Part shown: positions 58,766-64,000 of the stretch, piece after piece
Layout: every line of letters begins with the position of its first letter
Position numbering within the stretch: position 1 is the first letter of the stretch
DNA from: Bradyrhizobium elkanii USDA 76
GTDB taxonomy: Bacteria > Pseudomonadota > Alphaproteobacteria > Rhizobiales > Xanthobacteraceae
Length of the DNA: 64,000 bases
Reading direction: 5' to 3'
NCBI RefSeq assembly: GCF_023278185.1
Contig: NZ_CP066356.1
Coordinates: 8,796,001-8,860,000, forward strand
The notes under the pieces: generated by a model
Told to the model about the DNA's origin: nothing
What the model saw: only the letters and a program-made list of their open reading frames with translations
Databases searched by the model: none
Translations under genes and position numbers: made by a program

Positions 58766-60085
58766 ATGTCGAGCGCCCCGCCCGCCGTCTCGATTGGCGT
58801 CGATTTTGGCACCAGCAACACCGTGGTCGCGCTGTCCGACGGCGACGGCCGCGTCGAGGCTGTTCGCTTCGACCATGGCGGCCGCACGCATAGCGTCTAT
58901 GTGTCCGCGCTGTGCTTCTGGGAGGAACGGCCGGGCGCCGGCCTGCATCCGCGCGCCGAGGGCGGCCCGTGGGCGATCGAGCAGTTCCTCGAGGGACGCA
59001 CGATCCATCGCTTCATCCAGTCGTTCAAGACGTTCGCGGCAAGCTCGGCCTTCAACACCACCCAGATCTTTCGGCAACGCTACAAGTTCGAGGACCTGCT
59101 CGCGGCGTTCCTGCGCACGCTGACGCGCCATGCTGGCGACGGATTCGATCTCGGCGCGCCGACCATCATGGTCGGCCGGCCGGTGCGCTTTGCCGGCGGC
59201 AATCCCAATGACGAGCTCGCGATGCAGCGCTACCGGGCCGCGTTCGAGCGGCTCGGCGCCGGCCATGCGCGCTATGTCTACGAGCCGGTGGGGGCGGCGT
59301 TCTCCTTCGCGCGCACACTCGACCACGACGCCACGGTGCTGGTCGCCGATTTCGGCGGCGGCACCAGCGACTTCTCCGTGATGCGGTTCTCGCGCAAGGG
59401 CGGCGTGTTGCGCGCCGAGCCGCTGGGACATGCCGGCATCGGCATCGCCGGCGACACCTTCGACTACCGGATCGTCGACCATATCGTCTCGCCGCGGCTC
59501 GGCAAGGGCACCAGCTACCGCTCGTTCGACAAGGTGCTGCCGATCCCCAATCACTATTATTCGAGCCTCGCCCGCTGGCATCAGCTGGCGATGATGCGGG
59601 GCAATGGCGATTTGCGCGAGTTGCAGCAGCTCGCGCGCACCGCGCTCGATCCGGCGCCGCTGCACGATTTCATCACCATCGTCGACCACGATCTCGGCTT
59701 CGCGCTTTATCGCGCCGTGTCCGACACCAAGGTCGCGCTGTCGAGTCGCGACCGCGTCGAGTTCCGCTTCGCCCGCGAAGGCATCGATATCGGCGCGACC
59801 GTGACGCGTGACGATTTCGAATCCTGGATCGCCGACGACATCGAACGGCTGGGGGCGACGGTCGATGAGGCGCTGGCGAAGTCCGGCATCACCGCGCGCG
59901 ACGTCGAGAAGGTGTTCCTGACCGGCGGCACATCGTTCGTGCCAGCCGTGCAGCGGCTGTTCGCCGAGCGCTTCGGCGCGGCGCGGCTGACCTCGGCGGA
60001 TCAATTCGAATCGATCGCCTACGGCCTCGCCTTGATCGGCCATACGCCGGATCCCGACCGCTGGACCTTCGCCGAAGCCGCGTGA
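58766..60085 (+). CDS. yegD: Hsp70-family (YegD-like) protein
   Basis: A 439-residue protein with the actin/Hsp70 ATPase fold: phosphate-1 GVDFGTSNTVVALSDGDG, phosphate-2 VLVADFGGGTSDFSVMRFSR and adenosine loop VFLTGGTSFVPAVQRLFAER. It ends soon after the ATPase domain, without the substrate-binding half of DnaK, as is typical for YegD. Function is unclear; a chaperone-like or regulatory ATPase role is assumed from fold. An ABC-F gene lies 132 bp downstream on the same strand. Confidence 0.88.
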   Translation: MSSAPPAVSIGVDFGTSNTVVALSDGDGRVEAVRFDHGGRTHSVYVSALCFWEERPGAGLHPRAEGGPWAIEQFLEGRTIHRFIQSFKTFAASSAFNTTQIFRQRYKFEDLLAAFLRTLTRHAGDGFDLGAPTIMVGRPVRFAGGNPNDELAMQRYRAAFERLGAGHARYVYEPVGAAFSFARTLDHDATVLVADFGGGTSDFSVMRFSRKGGVLRAEPLGHAGIGIAGDTFDYRIVDHIVSPRLGKGTSYRSFDKVLPIPNHYYSSLARWHQLAMMRGNGDLRELQQLARTALDPAPLHDFITIVDHDLGFALYRAVSDTKVALSSRDRVEFRFAREGIDIGATVTRDDFESWIADDIERLGATVDEALAKSGITARDVEKVFLTGGTSFVPAVQRLFAERFGAARLTSADQFESIAYGLALIGHTPDPDRWTFAEAA

Positions 60086-60153
60086 CAATACGCTTCGCGC
60101 CTTGATCCTGCCTTCACAGGCGACTACATCAGTTCAATCATCAATCCGACAGG

Positions 60154-60264
60154 ATGCCGACGACCATGGATTTCACCCTGACAGCAACGCCCATCAGCCT
60201 TGCCCTCGGGGATATCCATGCCTGCATCGATCGCGCTCTCTCATCTGACCCTGTCCGCGCCTGA
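60154..60264 (+). other. Possible leader reading frame overlapping the ABC-F start
   Basis: A 36-codon frame MPTTMDFTLTATPISLALGD followed by IHACIDRALSSDPVRA begins 64 bp before the ABC-F start codon and ends 47 bp inside the gene, in another phase. Translation through it would affect the ABC-F ribosome site. Ribosome site is weak (GACAGG directly before the first ATG). Known ABC-F resistance genes are often controlled by leader frames, but this is a weak case. Confidence 0.2.
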
Positions 60265-61807
60265 CGGCCGGGTTCTCCTTTCCAACATCGATCTGAATTT
60301 CGGACCCGAACGCACCGGCCTTGTCGGCAGGAACGGCGTCGGCAAGACGACGCTGCTCGGCCTGATCGCGAGGGTGCGCGCGCCGCAATCCGGCACCATC
60401 TCGGTTCAGGGACGCGTCGCGATGCTGCATCAGACGGTTCAACTGAAGCCGGATGAACGCGTCGTCGACCTGTTCGGCGCGCGCCGCGCACTGGTCGCGC
60501 TGCGTCGTGCCGAACAGGGCCTTGCGAGCACGGGGGAGATCGCCGACCTCGACTGGACGCTCGACACGCGCATCGCGACCGCGCTCGAGCGCGTCGGACT
60601 GAGCGATGCGCTCGACGCGCCGCTGGCGACGCTGTCCGGCGGACAGGCCACCCGGGCGCGCCTCGCGGCCCTGACCTTCGCGCAGCCCGACTTTCTGCTG
60701 CTGGATGAGCCCACCAACAATCTCGACCGTGCGGGACGCAAGGCGGTGATCGACCTGCTCGCCGACTGGCGACACGGCGCCATCGTCGTCAGCCACGACC
60801 GCGAATTGCTGGAGACCATGGACGCGATCATCGAACTGACCTCGCTGCAAGCCAGGCGCTACGGCGGCAATTGGAGCGCGTACGGCGCGCGCAAGGCCAT
60901 CGAGCTGTCGGCAGCACGGCACAATCTGGCGGATGCCGAAAAGCGCGTCGCCGAGATCGACCGCAACGCAAGAGAAGCCAACGAGCGGAAGGCGCGCAAG
61001 GACGGCGCAGGCGCAAGGAAGCGCGCCAAGGGTGATCTGCCGCGCATCGCTGCCGGGCTGCGTAAGGACCGCAGCGAAGACAGCGGCGGCGAGAATGCCC
61101 GTCTCGCCGAACGGCGGCGGACGCAAGCGCTCGAACTTGCCAGCGCGGCGCGGCAGCGCGTCGAGGTGCTGCAACCGTTCTCGGTGCAGCTGCCCTCGAC
61201 GCATCTGCCGGCGAGCAGGATCGTGCTGCGGATCGACGCGGCCGATGTCGGCTACAGCACGGATGCGCCGATCCTGCGTGACGTCACCTTCTCGATGTCA
61301 GGTCCGGAGCGCGTCGCGATCACTGGCCCCAACGGCGCCGGCAAGACGACGCTGCTCAAGCTCGTCAGCGGCGAATTGACCGCGGCGCGCGGCACCGTCG
61401 AGGTGATGACCCGGTTCGCGATGTTCGATCAGGCAGTCAGCCTGCTCGATGCGTCGGCCTCGATCCTGGAGAATTTCCGGCGCATCAATCCGGATGCCGG
61501 CGAGAACGCCTGCCGCGCGGCGCTGGCGCGATTCATGTTCCGCGCCGATGCCGCGCTGCAGCCCGTCGCGAGCCTCTCCGGCGGCCAGTTGCTTCGCGCC
61601 GGTCTCGCCTGTGTGCTGGGCGGCGTGAGGCCTCCGCCTTTCCTGATCCTCGATGAGCCGACCAATCACCTGGATATCGAATCCATGGAAGCGGTCGAGG
61701 CCGGCTTGCGCGCCTATGACGGCGCGCTGCTGGTCGTCAGCCACGACGAGGCCTTCCTCGAGGCCATCGCGATCACGCGCAGACTGATTCTCGCGTCGTG
61801 GAGGTGA
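60218..61807 (+). CDS. ABC-F family ATPase
   Basis: A 529-residue protein with two ABC cassettes and no membrane segments. First Walker A GLVGRNGVGKTTLLGL, signature TLSGGQATRARLAALTFAQP, Walker B FLLLDEPTNNLDRAGR; second Walker A ITGPNGAGKTTLLKLVSG, SLSGGQLLRAGLACVLGG and FLILDEPTNHLDIESM. The basic, Ala/Lys/Arg-rich linker (about 245-300) is the ribosome P-site-reaching interdomain segment. ABC-F proteins act on the ribosome, relieving stalls or giving antibiotic resistance. Start: ATG before PASIALSHLTL with GGGGA upstream; an in-frame TTG at 60200 is also possible. Confidence 0.92.
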   Translation: MPASIALSHLTLSAPDGRVLLSNIDLNFGPERTGLVGRNGVGKTTLLGLIARVRAPQSGTISVQGRVAMLHQTVQLKPDERVVDLFGARRALVALRRAEQGLASTGEIADLDWTLDTRIATALERVGLSDALDAPLATLSGGQATRARLAALTFAQPDFLLLDEPTNNLDRAGRKAVIDLLADWRHGAIVVSHDRELLETMDAIIELTSLQARRYGGNWSAYGARKAIELSAARHNLADAEKRVAEIDRNAREANERKARKDGAGARKRAKGDLPRIAAGLRKDRSEDSGGENARLAERRRTQALELASAARQRVEVLQPFSVQLPSTHLPASRIVLRIDAADVGYSTDAPILRDVTFSMSGPERVAITGPNGAGKTTLLKLVSGELTAARGTVEVMTRFAMFDQAVSLLDASASILENFRRINPDAGENACRAALARFMFRADAALQPVASLSGGQLLRAGLACVLGGVRPPPFLILDEPTNHLDIESMEAVEAGLRAYDGALLVVSHDEAFLEAIAITRRLILASWR

Positions 61808-62009
61808 CGCGGAGAGCGAGAAATTGCCGTTACGCAATCAATGCTCGAACGACGAAGATTAGTCAGGAATTGAACAGCCGAGCACGCGTCGCCTTGGGGT
61901 AGGTCGTAAGGCGCGGTGCCCGGCTGTCAGGCCGCGCGACGGTGCGGCCATTCCGCCAGCCTCGCTTGTCCCCAAGCGCGAGGCCGTCGGAGCTGAATCT
62001 GGTCTGTTG

Positions 62010-62120
62010 CTAAATCCGCGCCGTCGAATGGAGCGCGTTTCTCCAAAGGGCAAATGCGACGAAGCCAGCCAGCAACAAAAAGCCGCCACCGGCCGCGATC
62101 AGGACATGCGCGAGCGTCAT
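62010..62120 (-). CDS. Candidate 36-residue single-span membrane protein
   Basis: MTLAHVLIAAGGGFLLLAGF, then VAFALWRNALHSTARI. One strongly hydrophobic helix with a short polar tail. GGGATG lies 11 nt upstream as a weak ribosome site. Codon use is ordinary. Other frames over the same bases give Arg/Pro-rich sequences, so this frame is the most protein-like. Too short for family recognition. Confidence 0.42.
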   Translation of the reverse strand: MTLAHVLIAAGGGFLLLAGFVAFALWRNALHSTARI

Positions 62121-62346
62121 CTTGGAACATCCCAATTGAAAGGCTTCATGCGGAGCGATATGCGCCGCAACCTGGCAATCAAAAGCACTTCAAAATTGAT
62201 TTGCCCCGCCGGCCGCCGCCGGACAGCCCGAAAGGTGGCTGGCACTGCGCTCTGCCCACCCTTCGATTTCAGAGCGGTCGTCCAGCCACTCGGCTGTTGC
62301 CGCTCATCGTGCGGTTCGTCACACCGCTCAATGGCCACGAGGATAA

Positions 62347-62364
62347 TCGATAAAACTTTATCGA
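62347..62364. promoter_or_regulatory. Palindrome TCGATAAA-AC-TTTATCGA
   Basis: Perfect 8-bp arms around AC, about 220 bp before the flavodoxin-like gene. Looks like an operator for a dimeric regulator; the regulator is unknown. Confidence 0.4.
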
Positions 62365-62521
62365 CAATCGAAACGAAAAATTAAGGTTACCGAGGCGACC
62401 CGAAGGCCGGCTCCCACCAAAATATCGAAAACAACCCCATGCAAAGGAGCCGGCGGCCGCCGCTCCGGCCCGCGCGGCGGTCAATTGGAGCAACATCCTC
62501 CGGACGAAAGTTCGCAGGGCA

Positions 62522-62548
62522 TGTCACGTTTCGACGCGCTGCCTTGTC
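62522..62548 (+). promoter_or_regulatory. ECF41-type promoter candidate
   Basis: TGTCACG (62522-62528), 16 bp, then TGTC (62545-62548). The ECF41 consensus, as I recall it, is TGTCACA-N16-CGTC; each half has one mismatch. Located 33 bp before the start codon of the gene translationally coupled to an ECF41 sigma factor, consistent with autoregulation. Confidence 0.6.
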
Positions 62549-62581
62549 TTGGCTTCGGCAATGGCAGCAGCAGAGGACACC

Positions 62582-63220
62582 ATGCACACACTCGGAACCG
62601 GAGGCGGTCGTACCCTGATCGCAATCGTCTATCATAGCGCCTACGGCCATACCCGGCGTCAAGCGGAGGCCGTCAGGTCCGGCGTCCAGGATATCGATGG
62701 CGCGGAGGCGCTTCTGGTGCCTGTCGAGCACGTGGAACAGAACTGGGATCGGCTGATGGATGCGGAAGCGCTGATCTTCGGCACGCCCACCTACATGGGC
62801 GCCGCCTCCGCGGCCTTCAAAGCCTTTCAGGAAGCAACGTCGCGGGCGGTGATGGCCAAGGGCTACCGCTGGAAGGACAAGCTCGCGGCCGGCTTCACCA
62901 ATTCGGGGGCACACGCCGGCGACAAGCTGTCCACATTGGTCCAGCTTGCGTTGTTCGCCGCCCAGCATGGCATGCACTGGGTCAATCTCGATCTGCCTCC
63001 GGGAAACAACTCCGCATCGGGATCGGAAGCCGATCCGAACAGGCTGGGGTTCTGGCTCGGAGCCGGGGCGCAGTCGAACACCGACGAGGGTGTGGACACC
63101 GCCCCGCCCGAATCCGATCTCGCGACCGCCCGCCACCTGGGACAGCGGGTGGCGAAGACGGCGCTGCAGTTTGTGCGCGGCCGTGACGCGGCTTCAGCGG
63201 CCGTTCGGGCTGCGTCATGA
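62582..63220 (+). CDS. Flavodoxin-fold NAD(P)H-dependent oxidoreductase
   Basis: A 212-residue flavodoxin-like protein: phosphate loop IAIVYHSAYGHTRRQAEAVR for FMN, the second loop LIFGTPTYMGAASAAFKAFQ and GFTNSGAHAGDKLSTLVQLA. Related to WrbA and other FMN-dependent quinone reductases. It probably transfers electrons from NAD(P)H to quinones or a similar acceptor under stress. Start: ATG with AGAGGACACC upstream; an in-frame start 11 codons earlier overlaps the promoter candidate. Its stop codon overlaps the ECF41 start (ATGA), so it is the partner gene of that sigma factor, a place usually taken by carboxymuconolactone decarboxylases, oxidoreductases or epimerases. Confidence 0.9.
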   Translation: MHTLGTGGGRTLIAIVYHSAYGHTRRQAEAVRSGVQDIDGAEALLVPVEHVEQNWDRLMDAEALIFGTPTYMGAASAAFKAFQEATSRAVMAKGYRWKDKLAAGFTNSGAHAGDKLSTLVQLALFAAQHGMHWVNLDLPPGNNSASGSEADPNRLGFWLGAGAQSNTDEGVDTAPPESDLATARHLGQRVAKTALQFVRGRDAASAAVRAAS

Positions 63221-64000
63221 CCGACGCGGCTGAAGACGCATCGGCGGCCGAGATCTTCGCCGAGCTGCGTCCGCGCCTGATCCGGCTGGCCTATCGGATG
63301 CTGGGCTCGGTCGCCGACGCAGAGGATGTCGTGCACAGCGCCTGGGTGCGCTGGCTCGGCGCCGATCGCGATCAGATGCGCGATCCCAAGGCAGTCTTGC
63401 ACACCATCGTCACCCGATTATCCCTCAACGAATTGAAATCCGCGCGGCGCCGGCGTGCCGCCTATGTCGGACCGTGGCTTCCCGAACCGTTCTTCGACCC
63501 CGAAGCAGAGGAAGCGGCGGACGATCTGATCCTGCCGTTGATGATTGCGCTGGAACGCCTGTCGCCATTGGAGCGGGCAGCCTTTCTGCTGCATGACGTG
63601 TTCGGCTTGGGGTTCGATGCCGTATCGGAGACGATCGGGCGTGAGGCTGCGACCTGCCGCAAGCTCGCCAGCCGCGCACGCGCGCATATCCACGCTGCCA
63701 GGCCGAGGTTTGTCGTCAGCAATGAAGAAGGCCTGCGGCTCGCAAATGCCTTCTTCACGGCAACCCGGACAGGCGACCTCGCCACGCTGCGCGCGATGCT
63801 CGCCGAAGATGTCGTGGTCTATGCGGATGGTGGCGGCCGGGTTCCTGCACCTATCCGACCTCTGCTCGGGCTTGAAGCAACCATGGAGCGCTTCGCCGCG
63901 CTTGCCCGGCTCTTCGCCGTGCAGCCCTCGCGATTGATCCGCTACGCGACCATCAACGGATTGCCGGGCTTCATCACCATCGAGGACGACCTCGTTCAAA
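63217..64000 (+). CDS. ECF41-group RNA polymerase sigma factor (3' end outside window)
   Basis: The visible 261 residues hold region 2 (LRPRLIRLAYRMLGSVADAE; VVHSAWVRWL), region 4 (LSPLERAAFLLHDVFGLGFD and ETIGREAATCRKLASRARAH) and the start of a SnoaL-like C-terminal domain. Two signatures of ECF41 proteins are present: WLPEP at residues 87-91 in the linker, and DGGGR at 204-208 in the extension; the final NPDKV motif would lie beyond the window. In this group the extension senses the signal in place of an anti-sigma factor. The ATG overlaps the stop of the oxidoreductase gene. It likely transcribes its own operon from the site at 62522-62548. Confidence 0.93.
   Translation, partial: MTDAAEDASAAEIFAELRPRLIRLAYRMLGSVADAEDVVHSAWVRWLGADRDQMRDPKAVLHTIVTRLSLNELKSARRRRAAYVGPWLPEPFFDPEAEEAADDLILPLMIALERLSPLERAAFLLHDVFGLGFDAVSETIGREAATCRKLASRARAHIHAARPRFVVSNEEGLRLANAFFTATRTGDLATLRAMLAEDVVVYADGGGRVPAPIRPLLGLEATMERFAALARLFAVQPSRLIRYATINGLPGFITIEDDLVQ

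Larger units (their letters stand above)
61808..62521. other. Long gap with one small membrane-protein candidate
   Basis: Apart from the 36-residue frame on the minus strand and the palindrome at 62347-62364 I see no gene here. Base composition is less GC-rich near 62330-62395 (AAAACTTTATCGAC, AAACGAAAAATTAAGG). Confidence 0.5.

Noticed and set aside
1..64000. CRISPR arrays, tRNA or rRNA genes, transposases, prophage genes
   Set aside because: I looked for regular short repeats with unique spacers, tRNA-like cloverleaves, IS-type open frames and phage genes and found none. The repeats present are palindromes dispersed in gaps.

Overview
The window looks like chromosomal DNA of a Bradyrhizobium-type alphaproteobacterium. 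Base composition is GC-rich, gene density is high, and the gene families fit that group: FixJ-like regulators, LssY-type and PmtA-type proteins, PQQ glucose dehydrogenase, and many Crp/Fnr paralogs. Dispersed intergenic palindromes of the 'GTCGTCC…GGACGAC' and 'CCTCAGGATGACGG' kinds also fit. This assignment is inferred from sequence character, not from a database match. I see no rRNA, tRNA, transposase, phage gene or CRISPR array.

Layout. 0-10 kb: a truncated Crp/Fnr gene, an AsmA protein, a HAMP-GAF-class III nucleotide cyclase, a cold-shock gene with a long leader, a structured intergenic element that may encode an RNA, an alpha/beta hydrolase, an RND-type periplasmic adaptor and a caspase-fold protein that has lost both catalytic residues. 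10-25 kb: a large unrecognised protein with a DxDTTA motif, a secreted nuclease-like protein, an LssY-C protein, a serine-glyoxylate-type aminotransferase, an iron/polyamine-type ABC importer (ATPase, binding protein, fused permease), a prolyl oligopeptidase-family peptidase, and a sugar-acid dehydratase with an RraA-family partner.

25-37 kb is a chemotaxis and motility block. It holds cheA-cheW-cheY-cheR-pilZ and one flagellin, all on the minus strand. A FixJ-like regulator lies on one side; two tandem Crp/Fnr paralogs and an atypical LuxR regulator lie on the other. A 14-bp inverted repeat, CCGTA-N4-TACGG, occurs five times here (three perfect copies), each time in front of a gene or operon. 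This is the most distinctive regulatory signal I found.

37-56 kb: nagZ-like glycosidase, acetoacetyl-CoA synthetase, a threonine-synthase-like enzyme, a putative lipid operon (PmtA-like methyltransferase, DedA, glycosyltransferase) divergent from an OmpR/histidine-kinase pair, a Baeyer-Villiger monooxygenase/serine esterase pair divergent from an AraC regulator, an aldo/keto reductase, an MFS pump divergent from a LysR regulator, an SRPBCC protein and a methyltransferase. 56-64 kb: PQQ glucose dehydrogenase, a YegD-like Hsp70, an ABC-F ATPase, a tiny membrane-protein candidate, and a flavodoxin-fold oxidoreductase coupled to an ECF41 sigma factor that runs off the right edge. The ECF41 signatures WLPEP and DGGGR are visible, and a near-consensus ECF41 promoter lies in front of the pair.

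Many intergenic gaps contain long palindromic repeats. Some lie directly between genes of one operon, where they could affect mRNA stability or termination.
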